Of a stretch of 64,000 nucleotides of DNA, positions 10,299-21,655 are shown one piece after another. The translations under genes and the position numbers were made by a program. The notes beneath the pieces were generated by a model that was given only the letters and a program-made list of their open reading frames with translations, made no database searches and was not told the origin of the DNA. The stretch is from contig CM049314.1 of the NCBI GenBank assembly GCA_026874595.1, forward strand, positions 17,476,729 to 17,540,728, in the 5' to 3' direction. Within the stretch, counting starts at the first letter, position 1. Every line of letters begins with the position of its first letter. Source of the stretch: Sipunculus nudus (lineage: Eukaryota; Annelida; Sipuncula; Golfingiida; Sipunculidae).

Positions 10299-12104
10299 CT
10301 ATATGACGGGAGAGGAAAGAAATTCTGTTTCAGCATCAACATTTTCCCAGAGATTAGTTGCTTCAGGCAAAGAAACCATCTTACGGGCACGCTTCATTGC
10401 AGCCACAACACTCTCTTTAAAACAAGGAGAATCTCTTCTAATATAAGTTGCAGCGTATGTGTATGCCCTGATGGAAGGGGTGAGCTCTTCCCTTGGTATA
10501 TCTTCCAGAAACACAAGGATAAGAGAATTAGAAGGTAGGCGTTCTGTAACCATACGACTGTGGGCCACTGAAAATTCATGCGAACACCATCCACTTTCTA
10601 AATAGTCCCTAGAAAGCATAATCAGACAGGTGGCGCTGTTTTCTAAAGCTTTCATAATATTGTCTTGAATGAGGTCACCTGGCAAAAAGTCTCTTCCATG
10701 CAAACAAAGTTTGAAGGGTGGTTTATGTTCTACTTCAAGCCATTCTCGAAATTCGACTTCCACAAAGTCCGCGTTTTTACTGCTATAGGATATAAAACCA
10801 TCGTACTTTATCTTGTCAGCCAATTCGAGTTTTATATCAGATGGAAGTCGATAACGGCGCCTATACAGCCAAAAGAAAAAAACAATTGTTCCAGCCAAAA
10901 TCATTGCCCCTGTTATTATCAAGATTATATGCCATTCTTTCATGTTGAACTTTGGATTTATTTTTCTCACTGAACAGGTCAATTTTTTTCCACTCCATTC
11001 ACCACTGTACAAGCACTTTCGCGTGGAGGAATCATGCTTATCCAGATCATAGCCAGGATAACAGTGATAAGTTGCTGTAGCATTGGATCCATTTCCCCGG
11101 ACATCGACATATCCATTGAGCACAGTTAAATTTGGACATTGAATTTCACGATAAAAGCATAGTTTTTCATCCAGACTGTCAAGAAAATTGTTGCATGAGA
11201 ATTTTACTTTTTGACCACCCAATATATCTCCACACCCATTGTAAGCATCAAAGCACATCTGTCTACACGGGAAGTAGCGTATTCCGTTACGACATTCTGG
11301 CATAAAAGACCTACAGCCAAACGTCAATACATGCTGGTAACATTGTTTAATTATATCCCTGAGGACACTTGATGAAAATTCTACAAATAATTTAAGGACC
11401 TTTCTCTGAGAATCGGCACCAAGACTACCGGGCATGGCTATCTGGTCATATCCTGCATCCGCGCATAAGTCATTTTGCAGATCGGGGTCCATTGAAGTAC
11501 AAGTTACATTTTGATATAAGGCTCTCATGGTAATATTATAGGTCAGACTCAAGCTCGTGTTAGATTCGCAAGAACCGAATGTCAGAGAGTATCTTTTCCA
11601 AACGGCTCCACCAAATGACATCGATGTTATGCATTCTGTATTTTTTCCATCGTCCACATATTGACACTGAGAAATCCAGTTTGATGGCTCTAGTTTGATG
11701 TAATAGTAATTAGACACATCGGATCTTGTGGTAAAATTTACCAATTTTTGTTCACAAGATAAGCTATTGAATTTGTCTTTAGTAAGAATGTCCCAGGAGT
11801 ACAGGAAACTACCAGGACAACAATGCCGGGCGTTTGTTTTACACTGAGAACACTGTGCTGTAGTATAGGATATCTTTACGTCTATTTGAACGAACTGGAA
11901 GAGTGGGCCTGAGGCTACACTCCCTGGCCATACAATGTCTGTTGTTGTATTTAAATTACCAGAAAATGTGTAGACGCTTCCTTCAGGGGCTCTCTGTGCT
12001 TCTATAACTTTGATGGAGGTAAGTGATGAAGCAATTAATATAAACACCAATGTGAACAGTATGGGTGTCATGTTGCAGTGGCCACAGGCTGAGAGATGAA
12101 CCAT
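10299..12104 (-). CDS. Intronless Frizzled-CRD / sushi / TIR transmembrane receptor
   Basis: A single uninterrupted 601-residue frame encodes a type I membrane receptor. The start gives a leader with a hydrophobic core at about residues 13-30; Met12 would also serve as a start. Residues 37-200 form a Cys-containing domain I do not recognise (C84, C87, C95, C96, C117, C147, C158, C179) with several N-glycosylation sites. Residues 202-316 hold ten cysteines (202, 214, 255, 264, 271, 280, 284, 291, 304, 316) in the order of a Frizzled cysteine-rich domain, including FGCRSFMPEC and PCRQMC. Residues 323-377 are one sushi/CCP module with four Cys and the GEW tryptophan. Residues 391-413 are a TM helix followed by RRRYR. 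Residues 433-577 are a TIR domain: box 1 YDGFISYSSKN, box 2 GRDFLPGD with the BB-loop proline, then SRDYLESGWCSHEF. The ectodomain has no LRR or Ig, so it is neither a standard Toll nor an IL-1R. A role in innate signalling, perhaps through a lipid, glycan or Wnt-like ligand, is inference. Absence of introns suggests retroposition or an intronless expansion. Confidence 0.93.
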   Translation of the reverse strand: MVHLSACGHCNMTPILFTLVFILIASSLTSIKVIEAQRAPEGSVYTFSGNLNTTTDIVWPGSVASGPLFQFVQIDVKISYTTAQCSQCKTNARHCCPGSFLYSWDILTKDKFNSLSCEQKLVNFTTRSDVSNYYYIKLEPSNWISQCQYVDDGKNTECITSMSFGGAVWKRYSLTFGSCESNTSLSLTYNITMRALYQNVTCTSMDPDLQNDLCADAGYDQIAMPGSLGADSQRKVLKLFVEFSSSVLRDIIKQCYQHVLTFGCRSFMPECRNGIRYFPCRQMCFDAYNGCGDILGGQKVKFSCNNFLDSLDEKLCFYREIQCPNLTVLNGYVDVRGNGSNATATYHCYPGYDLDKHDSSTRKCLYSGEWSGKKLTCSVRKINPKFNMKEWHIILIITGAMILAGTIVFFFWLYRRRYRLPSDIKLELADKIKYDGFISYSSKNADFVEVEFREWLEVEHKPPFKLCLHGRDFLPGDLIQDNIMKALENSATCLIMLSRDYLESGWCSHEFSVAHSRMVTERLPSNSLILVFLEDIPREELTPSIRAYTYAATYIRRDSPCFKESVVAAMKRARKMVSLPEATNLWENVDAETEFLSSPVI

Positions 12105-13200
12105 TGCGGGTTCGACAGGAGGTATATGGCTATGCTTTCACCAAAGAGCATTTGCTTGTCACCATCACGAAGCTTTTATGAAGTTCATTTGACACGCTTT
12201 GTCCAGGTGTCTTCTTACAAATACAGTGCGTGGCGTCAGTCATCACCAATGTTGTAAAATCTTTAGAATTCATTGAACACTTTTATTCCAAATGATGAAC
12301 TAAATCTTCCATTCATTTTTCCCGACTTAACTTTTCAATTGATGCATTTTGCACGTTTGTCTATCTTTTGTTTATTCTTATTTTACTTTTTAAGTGTACG
12401 ATTTTAACGTACCTTAAGCTTATGATTTTGACAAATGTTCTCTCTCTGGCCATTTGTGTCTCGTATGTGGGATGATGTCATTCTTTCAAAATTATATAAA
12501 AAAATTTTTTCTTCACCCACTTCATCTGTTTGTGTCAAGGCTTAATCTAGTTTTTCCCCCATTCCAATAGTAAACGCTCCGTTCCTTGTAAAGGGCATCC
12601 CATTTTGGCTTAAGCCAGTACACATTATTACATTCTTTCCTTATTTCCTATTTAGCGGTAATCTCAAATGCTGTGAGTGAAGTTGGTAATTCCCCGGATT
12701 ACTCACATATGTAAAGTATTAACTCTGTCCTTCTATATGTAGTTATGACGAATTATATCATACAATGTTCGGCACATTTTCTTCTCCTCTCTCCTTTTTG
12801 TCTAATTTTACACTCATCGGTATACGTTCTTGATACTGTATCCCACATAATTTCCTTTAAGGAAAGTTAGTTGATGTTTTTCATTTCCTGCTTACACTTG
12901 TAGAACATAAGGATATCCAGCAAGCACCAATCTCATCAGCGAGCGAGTTTCTTGAAGGTATGTTCATATCGTACACTTGAGTTCTCACCATATCATGTCA
13001 GTTGATGATATCCCCTTCATTTCTGCATCAAAGTGTTCCAGGTGATAAAACTGAAACAAGTAAAGGGATACTGTAATTGTTTTCTCTTTGCATTGTGTAC
13101 ACATAGAACCTTGATTTTGGCAAGATCATATTACCATTCGTCACCGTCACAATTCGCTGCTCTCGTGTGCTGTAAAAAGGATAAGGAAATGATACACGTT
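12105..13200. other. Upstream flank of the TIR receptor, no recognised gene
   Basis: About 1.1 kb between the receptor start and the tandem unit. A short segment 12906-12956 has an acceptor (cacttgtag) and donor (GTATGT) and is open in one frame (HKDIQQAPISSASEFLE), but is too short to support by itself. No promoter motif can be assigned. Confidence 0.4.
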
Positions 13201-14188
13201 CCCTGCCTTTATAATTATATAATGGTTTGATGGCCTAATGTTTTCGTGAATATACACTACTGGCGTTACTTAATCATTTTTTTAATATTTTACTTACTTC
13301 TTAATCATGTGTTTTACACCTCTCCTCATCAAAGTGAAATCTTATATTTCCTTGTATGCTCAGTGAAATCCATGCTTTAGCTTCAGTACGCAAGTCACGT
13401 GATATTTGAGTGCTCATAAAGCCTGTGGTTGCTGTGATGTGTGTACTATCCTGTTATTGTATTCAACAAGAGAAACTTTGTCAATCTGAAATTATGTCGG
13501 GATACCAGGAGGTACCATAGTTAAGGATTTACTAGTTCTTGGAACGTGCCTTGTGAGTCATATCAGGCCAGTGTGATGAACAATTACCACCGCTTGGTTT
13601 CTATGCGTGGTTACCTACGAAAAGGTTACAAATCTGAACTTGTTTTGTTTAGATACAGATACAAGTATCCGAACTTTCACAGATATGAGGGTAGGTTTAT
13701 GTTAATGTACCTAACTTTCTTATTATTAAGCATATTTACGTCAAATACCCTTCCTCGTATTGCACATTAAATATCCTTGAAGCGGATAGACCGAGTAATA
13801 GGTTACTCGCGGATTTTTCTTTTGGAGCTAATTGGTTAATAATGAAATTGGGGTGGGGGTCGGGTAGGGGTTGGGGGGGGGGGGGGTGCGTGTGTCAATT
13901 CAGACTGAAATCTAGGAAAGTATTTAATGCAGCCTAGATCACCGATATTAAAAAAAAAACTTAATTTTCAAAAGCAAAAAGGCGAATCGTAAATAACATT
14001 TTAGAATGAGATAAATGGAATTGTTACCAAGAATTCAATTAAGTAATCGTTATATTGAACTCCATGGTTTATTAATTGATTTCTGTTAATCTATATATTG
14101 TTGCCGTTGAAATTAAAGATAACTGATGTTAACGTGACCAATTTTCGTGTCCTTAAATCTCCTTTTAATCTATAATTTTCACTGACAG

Positions 14189-14322
14189 ATGCTGAGTTTC
14201 TTGAAATAGAGAAAACTATCAACAACTATATGAGCAAAGTCAGTGGTGCTGGGGGGGGGGGGTTGGAGTTTCTGGAAGCAGATTCCTTCTACGACCCTGA
14301 GTTAAGACACTATTTTTCATAA
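14189..14322 (+). CDS. Possible terminal exon with poly-Gly tract, copy 1
   Basis: After the acceptor ttcactgacag, the frame AEFLEIEKTINNYMSKVSG continues through twelve G (four Gly codons) and ends FLEADSFYDPELRHYFS before TAA. Keeping the frame through a homopolymer into a protein-like tail is suggestive. In copy 2 (27981 on) the tract is 15 G plus extra bases, which shifts the frame to a TGA at 28097-28099. A 38-nt candidate at 13653-13690 precedes it in phase. Unrecognised. Confidence 0.33.
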
Positions 14323-14610
14323 CAATACATAACTGGATTAAATATGTAAGTAAACCACTGCATCATCAGCAGCCACTGACAGCAGGAATGCTTTCGGTTA
14401 TTTTAAATCAGTGTTACATGAAAACATAATAAACATTTAATAAATCATGACACTTAATACGGAGTAGAAATATGTTCATGAACCGTTCCTACAGGGACAT
14501 AAGGACTTCTAGTTTATTTCTACAATGTGATTTTAAATAATGTCAAGACAGACGTAATTTTATCCAAAAAAATAGTCGAAATTAATCCTAAAGATATTTA
14601 ATGACAAAGA

Positions 14611-14611
<1 letters not shown>

Positions 14612-14646
<35 letters not shown>
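14612..14646. repeat. (TAA)n microsatellite, copy 1
   Basis: About 11 TAA units. The counterpart is at 28409-28444. Confidence 0.9.
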
Positions 14647-14701
14647 TAGATTAACATTTCTTCTGTTATGTGTAATCTCTGATAACCATACTTTACAAAT
14701 C

Positions 14702-14744
14702 TCCCCCCCCCCCCCCCATCTCTCTCTCTCTCTCTCTCTCTCTC
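14702..14744. repeat. Poly-C plus (TC)n, copy 1
   Basis: Fifteen or so C followed by a TC run. The same in copy 2 at 28500-28543, with a slightly different length. Confidence 0.9.
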
Positions 14745-15607
14745 ATTTGACTAGTATACGATTACATTGTTTACTTAAAGGATTCATGGTGTTTATTTCT
14801 CTGATAATAACGTGGAGTAGACTATGCACTTTGCTTCTTTTTTTTAATTGATCGGTGGCAGCGCTTATGAACATCATATAAATATGTTTATTATAATCAG
14901 CTACAAAGGTGCATCATGAGCATCAATCGGTATATCGTATGAATATATCACTCTCATTTCAAATCCGCAAATTAAAGGTACATGTAACGAGGTTTCAAAT
15001 AGGAGCAAAATAATCGGTTCAACATTGCCAGCTAAGTACATTCTGTTCAAAACGCCCGCGTATTTCGGCTCGGCATCAACTGAGTTCTTTCACGGTAGTA
15101 CCCAAGGAACAAATTGATGTATGATGCCAAATGTATATATTTCGATGCAGGTGTAGGCGGGCCCTGCTACTACACTGTTATACTTATACACCTTTATATA
15201 GAGCCTGATCCTCAGACCGTCTACCATGTGAGCAATTAAAGATGTCTGCGACCACTAGTTAAAATTTCGTCCTGAATATGTGATTAACATGGTGCAGCTG
15301 CCACCCTAGGAGCTACGCTAATAGAAAGATAAATCTATAAAACTATAAATCCGCAGATTCAGGATTTTTTTCCTGGGCCGGTCGGGTCAAATGATAGTTA
15401 AGTACATGTGTTTTATATGCATGAATTCCCACACTGAAAGGGGCCCCCCTCTAGAATATCCAGACCAGAAAGAGCGGTAAACGCCATTACCTGGCTTCTC
15501 AGTTTTAACCAGATGCGCTGTATTGATGACGACTTTTTTTGGCCAAAAATATATTTAAACCAAATTGGTTACCATCTAACGATAACGACTGAAATAAAGA
15601 AAGACAG

Positions 15608-15610
<3 letters not shown>

Positions 15611-15656
<46 letters not shown>
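15611..15656. repeat. (AT)n microsatellite, copy 1
   Basis: About 45 bases. The copy-2 counterpart (29411-29469) is longer and carries TTTATTT interruptions. Confidence 0.95.
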
Positions 15657-15657
<1 letters not shown>

Positions 15658-15730
15658 TGGGTGCATTTTTAAATATCCATGCTTCATTCAAACCACTGTC
15701 TAGTTCTGAGCTTCGTTAAGATAATAGTGT

Positions 15731-16033
15731 CCCCGGCTTTTGTGGCTCAGGGGTAAAGTACAGAACCCAAAGCCGGCAGGTCATGAGTTCAAATCCCTGC
15801 CACAAAGAACGGTGAAGAACGGTGAGATTTTTACATTCGGTCCAAACCCAGGGTGAACGCTGTGCAGGCTGTACGGGAAGACTGTACCCAAGGGCCGTGT
15901 ATCACTCACAAACGAGTGCGTCTTTGGGAGGTTCCTCGGTGTTATTATCCAGCAATGGGGATGATTACCACCCATGACCTGCAGGTGCGGCAGACACCCG
16001 GCCTGGTGACACCAGGATATAAATAAAATGACC
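15731..16033 (+). mobile_element. tRNA-derived SINE candidate, copy 1
   Basis: A box-like TGGCTCAGGGGTAAAG (15744-15759) is followed by a B box GAGTTCAAATCCC (15785-15797). TTTGTGG and CCACAAA flank them and could pair as an acceptor-like stem, so the 5' head looks tRNA-derived. A ~220-bp body follows, ending in an AT-rich ataaataaaatg tail. The cloverleaf itself is degenerate, so this is not a functional tRNA gene. Family not identified. Confidence 0.65.
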
Positions 16034-17077
16034 GGAAGTGAGTGCTACCGTCCTGTTACGTAGTCCAAAGCCGAAGCGGAATTCTGCAGAAGTAAATATT
16101 TAAATTAAGATTTATATAAATCAGCATTTAAAAATGTTACCTCCACCAAAAAATCTTTAAAAAAAATGATAGTGTCATTTGAAAAAAAAATTATTTGAAA
16201 ATATATATTCGGCGAGTGAGGCAAGCAATGTTTATGTAGTTACTAAATTTACATGATGTAAATTTTATTGGCCAGTGGCAAAAAATAAAAAATAAAATTA
16301 TGTTAAATAGTGTCGTTTAGAATATTCTGAGTAATTTTCTTTTGCATAGTAATTCTAGAAGTGTAGGTCTTGTGGAGGTGCGCGGTATTATCTATATATC
16401 GGTATATCGCGCTTCTTGTCGCAATATATTATAAAAAGGAAATCTTTGGCGACTTTACATCGCATACTTTTATTGGTTTAGTTAACTTGGAAATAAATTA
16501 ATTGAAATTATTACGATTTCAATAATTATAGCTCATCTAGCAGGTGATACGAAGGATATTCCTTAATATTTGTAAATAATTTGTTTTCTCCTCTACAGGT
16601 GGCGCCGTGATCACTTTTGACACTGGTACCTGTATTCACCGCTGTCAGGTGCAGCTTCACTCAGCCAATTCTTTTAAGCAATGGCAGGGAAATTTATAAA
16701 GAACGCAGCGGGGATCACGTGACAAAGTTTGTGGAATTAATACATAATAGCTTCCCTTTTTTATTCTATAAATATGTGACTGCAAAGATATATTGCAACT
16801 TAATGAAATGATGCCCCTATTTATTTAGAAATGTAGGCTAGAGACGGCGAAAATGAACCTTATTCATTTATTGTACGAGATAATGTAAATGTTAAAGCGT
16901 ATGAATTATTTCACAGAGGAGTTCATGATAGTCTGCAGGTGTTCTAATTTATCATATTCAAAAATAGGCTTCGCAATAAGCAGGAACTAAGATGTATTAT
17001 TCTAACATATCAGGCAATTTTAACACGCAAAGATTTATGGAAAACACCGGCTTAACTGGTCCATAGAAGAGCTCCAT

Positions 17078-17597
17078 CACAGGCGCTTGAATAGCTATTT
17101 GTTTTAAATTTGTTCCTTTTCTTGGTCATTTCCTTATATCTATTACTTATCTGACATTTTCCTGGCGTTTTTCTCACTATATGGCCCATCTCTGCATATA
17201 TGGCCCATCTCTGCATTATTTACTTAATATTTGAGATAGCCAGGCAAGAAGCCCCCATTGTTAGACCCGACAGCCATGGCATAGCAGCCGAGGACGCACT
17301 TTCTGATTGGTTGGTATGTCTGCTACCGGAGTCATCAGATGGTGACGTAACAATGGTTCAGCCAATCACGCATGTACTCCAAATTTAGCCTGAAACCGAT
17401 GTGCCATGGCTGTCGGGTCTGACAACAGGGGGCTTCTTGCCAGCCTATCTCGAATATTAAGTAAATTATAAAGAGATGGACCATATAGTGCGAAAAACGC
17501 AGGGAAAATGCCAGATAGGTAAAAGTTATAAGGAAATGAACCAGAAAAGGAACGAATTTAACCGAAATCTATACTAACAGCAGTTCAAGCGCCTGTG
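17078..17597. mobile_element. Foldback/MITE element with ~200-bp inverted arms, copy 1
   Basis: The left arm (17078-17280, from cacaggcgcttgaa to gacagccatggc) is matched in reverse complement by the right arm (17403-17597). The spacer between them is about 120 bp. The match runs nearly the whole arm, with minor gaps such as a duplicated tatggcccatctctgca in the left arm only. There is no transposase frame, so this is a non-autonomous foldback-type DNA element. The same element lies in copy 2, where its left arm is split by the retrotransposon. Confidence 0.85.
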
Positions 17598-19484
17598 GCT
17601 CGATGAAATATCAGCCGAGGAGAGAACAGATTTCCGACAGTCGGCTCCCACTTAGGGTGTGTGCTTTGCAAAAATAATAAAAAGATGCACAGATATCTGA
17701 GCGCCATTTATAAATTGGGAATGTAAAATGTTTAAAAGTAATTTTAAACCACTACGTTTTATTGCTGCTCAATATTGATCTCATACTAGATATTTTTTTT
17801 CTTAATAACTGAAAAAGTCAATTTGATTTTACAATCAAAAGGAAGTCATAGACTCAAAATAAGTTTGATAAATAATTAAATTAAATAGAGTTGCGCATTT
17901 TGAATGGGAGTTCTAAACGATATAGATCGACTGATTTGTTTTCATTCACAACATATTTTATACCTGGAACAGGGCCCTGCCCACAACATAAGAGGCTGCT
18001 TACAACAGGTGCAGGCTACCCCGCAGAATGTTGTAATAAATAAATGCTGTCATAAAAAAAATCATTAAAAAAATGCCCTCCCCTTCCTTCTGCATTATTA
18101 GAAATGTATTTCTACGAATACAAAATACCGATGATACAGAAACAATTCTTTTGCGTTTCCTGTCACGGCAGGAGGAAGAGACATCGGCCTGTTAGAAAAT
18201 CACATTGATGACGTCATGGGTTCTGAGAATGCCAGACCTGGGTGTGTTTTTAAGTCGTCACCAGCCAAAACGAGGCAGGTGACAAACCCGTGTCCACGGA
18301 GGGCGCACGCTCAAACTGTCACGCACCTACCGGTTATTAAAGTGAAGTGACACATTAACGGTTGATAGGCCTATTTTCTTGGTACATTTTATAACCAACA
18401 AACACTTGGGAATCCTAGTTCCCGTGGTTCTATCTATTCTAGCCAGATGGCGCACTGGGGGACCAAGATAAGCATTCTCCACACGAGAGATCCGCACACT
18501 TTCAAGCCATATCAACTGGCAACTGAAAATTACAATAAATAAGACAATGGAGCAAATATAGAATATACATTGAAAACATAAATTTCATATGTAACGGTTA
18601 TCAAGAATATGATTGTCTGTTTGTTTCTGAAATGCTGTAAAACCCGGGAACATCATTGCGGTATATCCAGTATTATGTTTACAATGCTGCGTCACCATTA
18701 TTGCACAACAAAGTACTTTGTGTGATTTTTTTTAATGGATGTTGACGATGCATGCGCTACATCTGCTCCATTTACTTAAACTAGCTTATCCTACCCGTTC
18801 ACTATTTTCTTCAGATATACCATAGATTGTAATGAAGACTGGCTAAACCGAAAGGGGCTAACAGACCGGTTATGCAAATTCATGTTTGTTGAACTTGCCC
18901 CACATTTCTCTTGAATAAATATAATTCTCGTGCTATAAACTGTAAATATACAAAATAAAACATACACATAATATGAGTTGTCTAATTTTTAAGTCTGCAT
19001 TAACTTTTTTTCTTACTTTGTTCATGAGTTTCCAGTTGTAAACTATGTCTCTGGAGAATATTATAAGTTGCACATCTGTACCCATTTACAACAATTTCGC
19101 AATTTACAAATTGTCAGATCGTATATGAAGCGGAAAAATGCAAAAGGTATATTTTGATATCTACATCCATGGAGTCATGTTTTGTTAGTTTCTGGTCTGC
19201 ACATTATTTACTGTTAGATTGAAACTACGACTACATGTTTACAAGAGATTGAATATGGTACTGGCCATCTTATACCTCTTTCTCTCAGCCATCAATAAAA
19301 GTTGTTTTTTTTTAAATAATGATTCTGAAATTTAAGAAAAGAAAGAGGGCAGTTTTTGGTTTTTAAAACGGCAAAGAATTCGATTTTTTATAGGAATAAA
19401 GTAACATATTTAAATAACGCTTTACGCTAAATCCAACGATTTCCCCATTATAACCTTTAGAACAACAGAAGTTTACACTGCAAT

Positions 19485-19488
19485 ATAT

Positions 19489-19545
<57 letters not shown>
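19485..19545. repeat. (AT)n microsatellite, copy 1
   Basis: AT run with one ACATGT interruption. The counterpart is at 35027-35087. Confidence 0.95.
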
Positions 19546-19548
<3 letters not shown>

Positions 19549-19617
19549 TGGTGCAGGCACTTGCCATAGACATTTATCTTATTATCTATATATATATATA
19601 TGATTATGCAACGTATC

Positions 19618-19668
19618 AACTAGCCCCCCCCCCCCCCAACTTGTAAAATCCTGGATCCGCCCCTGCTA
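19618..19668. mobile_element. Partial MITE end, opposite orientation
   Basis: A poly-C tract followed by AATCCTGGATCCGCCCCTG, which is the CAGGGGCGGATCCAGGATT terminus inverted. Only one end is visible, so it is a fragment abutting the MITE at 19682. The counterpart in copy 2 is at about 35163-35225. Confidence 0.6.
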
Positions 19669-19681
19669 AACTATTTTGATT

Positions 19682-19875
19682 CAGGGGCGGGTCCAGGATT
19701 TTGGAAAGGGGAGGGTCCAACCAGGGAAGGTTAGTAAGAAATTTAATAAAAGATCCCCTGATCAAAAAAGGGAGGGGTCCAGGCATGGAAAAAAAATAAA
19801 CCCCCTGAAAATGGTTTTTGGGGCTCAAAAGAAGGGGGTCATGACCCTTGGACTCCACCTCTGGATTCGCCACTG
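19682..19875. mobile_element. CAGGGGCG-type MITE, copy 1
   Basis: Starts CAGGGGCGGGTCCAGGATTT and ends CTCTGGATTCGCCACTG, an inverted match of the start. The interior is a G-rich run with no coding frame. It lies next to an oppositely oriented end of the same family (19618-19668, AATCCTGGATCCGCCCCTG). Confidence 0.75.
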
Positions 19876-20759
19876 TGTTAATATATTACACAACAACACA
19901 TCCGTGACAGGTGTACAGTGTGCTTTACAGGCCACAGGAATAACATGCCAAAAAATAATTTGTAAATTAATAAGCAATAGATAAGACAAAGTTTATCAGA
20001 AATCGTATACCAACCATATTTTAATAATTTATATTAAAGGTGGGCCACAGAGGAGTTCCATTACAAAAGCACAATGCGACCTCCGCCAATTATAAGTTTA
20101 ATATCTCATTCATACATGAAATACCAGGATTTGGGAGTAAAAGAATAAAATAATAAAAATAGTAAAGACAAAACTAAGGTTACAGCAAGAACCCTTAGCT
20201 GACCCCAACCCTAGCGCCATTTCGCCCCTCTGACATTAGAGAGTCTATGACCAGCGTACTGGCTGTCAGCATGCCGTTACATCCTTCAGCGATTAACGCA
20301 CTTTAAGGCTCTATGAGAATGCAAATATTTTCGTCATTTCTGACAACATCTCACGTATTACAAGTACGCTGTCACTTGACAAAACCAGACCATTTTGTTA
20401 GCTTTTTTAGTATACTTTCTAACAACACCTAACGAGCGAGAAAAGTTCCGTTTTAACTCAACATATTATTTAATCCCTCCGCATGTTTGTTGGATTTCTC
20501 ACTGCATGAATACAAGCATGGCTCGCACGGTTCGGGTTACTGGACCGCAGCCAACTTATACGCATTCAGGAAATTACTCGTTACCATAGACTCCTAGAGA
20601 CAGATTTTCAGTTTGGGTTATGAGTTCACATTATTCTCTTGTGTTAATTCATCACCCGCAACCTAATATTATGATAATGAGCTGTTTACCACAATATGAA
20701 TGCAACATGATGGAAGACCACTGCGCTGCATTCCTCGATATTGCTTGTAACACGACTCA

Positions 20760-20812
20760 AGTAGGCTACCAGCCCAATTATCAGTGCCTGATAATTGGGC
20801 TGGTAGCCTACT
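20760..20812. repeat. Perfect 25-bp inverted repeat with 3-base loop
   Basis: The arm agtaggctaccagcccaatt... (20760-20784) is followed by TGC and its exact reverse complement (20788-20812). The matching place in copy 2 has the first arm only. It would form a strong hairpin in RNA or single-stranded DNA. Confidence 0.9.
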
Positions 20813-21655
20813 CGGGTTGTGATATACTAAGGGCTAGTCCATTATTACAATTCTCACTCTATATATATTTTATCATGATTATATAATATGTAAGGTTTAG
20901 GTGTTAAAGTTAATTGGGGCTTTGTGTATTCAAGTGTCAGAGCTAAGTTGCCGGGTAATTACATAATGACTGTAATTGCTTGTCCTTGATTACGTGACAA
21001 ACTTTTCAGTCTTATGCACTTCCATTCAGCTCCTGTGCACACCTTTCTTTAACTGCATCTGTAATGAGACGTCAGTAAAATCTCAGATTGGCTAACTCAT
21101 TTTTTTATGAATCTTGCTTGAAAACATGCTATGTGTTCAGAGTCAGTTAGAAACTGGTGGAAAAAACCTGAGCAGGGGCTTCGCATTCTCTCCGCTGTAT
21201 AGTTACAATAAAGAACAGTATACATAAACTCAGAGACTTGTAAGTTTGTCGCCCATGTATCCAGGGCAAGGATTTTATTATACAGGGATGTCACGACTAA
21301 CCCTAACCCCCGAACAACATATTCTTATCTCGATATCTGCATTCTAAGGAATACAAACCTCTGCCATATGGATGGTCCCAATTCTTTCTAAATCCAGATC
21401 ATATGCCGGAGCCACACCAAAATCTAATCCAAAATAGCCCATTTGGAAAATGCCCTGAAAATTCCATGATATTCCGGCCATGATTGCGCTAGTTATGTTG
21501 TGAACAAACATACACACGAACGGGGATGAACACACATACCCTCCCGCCAGAGGCAATTAAAAGTCGTATAGGATTTTATTGATATATGTAATTTGTACCT
21601 TAATTACGTCATCAGGTTCAGGTAGGTACATGCAAAATGCTCCATATTTACCATA

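Noticed and set aside
13546-13770. 74-codon frame open in both tandem copies (also 27322-27546)
   Set aside because: The three visible base differences between copies all change the residue, and the frame covers an acceptor and donor used by a better-supported short segment. Openness in both copies follows from their recent shared origin.
14612-14646. CRISPR-like or other array
   Set aside because: Simple (TAA)n in animal DNA with no spacers.
15741-15803. Functional tRNA gene
   Set aside because: The A and B boxes are present, but D, anticodon and T stems do not pair properly; a SINE head explains it better.
16599-16648. 50-nt segment with strong acceptor and donor, two Cys
   Set aside because: Its start overlaps the acaggtggcgcc motif that recurs as repeat debris at 42100, 41730 and 26920, so the acceptor may be a repeat fragment.
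20620-20886. Cys-rich 88-codon frame, similar in copy 2
   Set aside because: The second half is the newly formed hairpin. No acceptor supports the start. One residue change and two silent changes are too few to argue for constraint.
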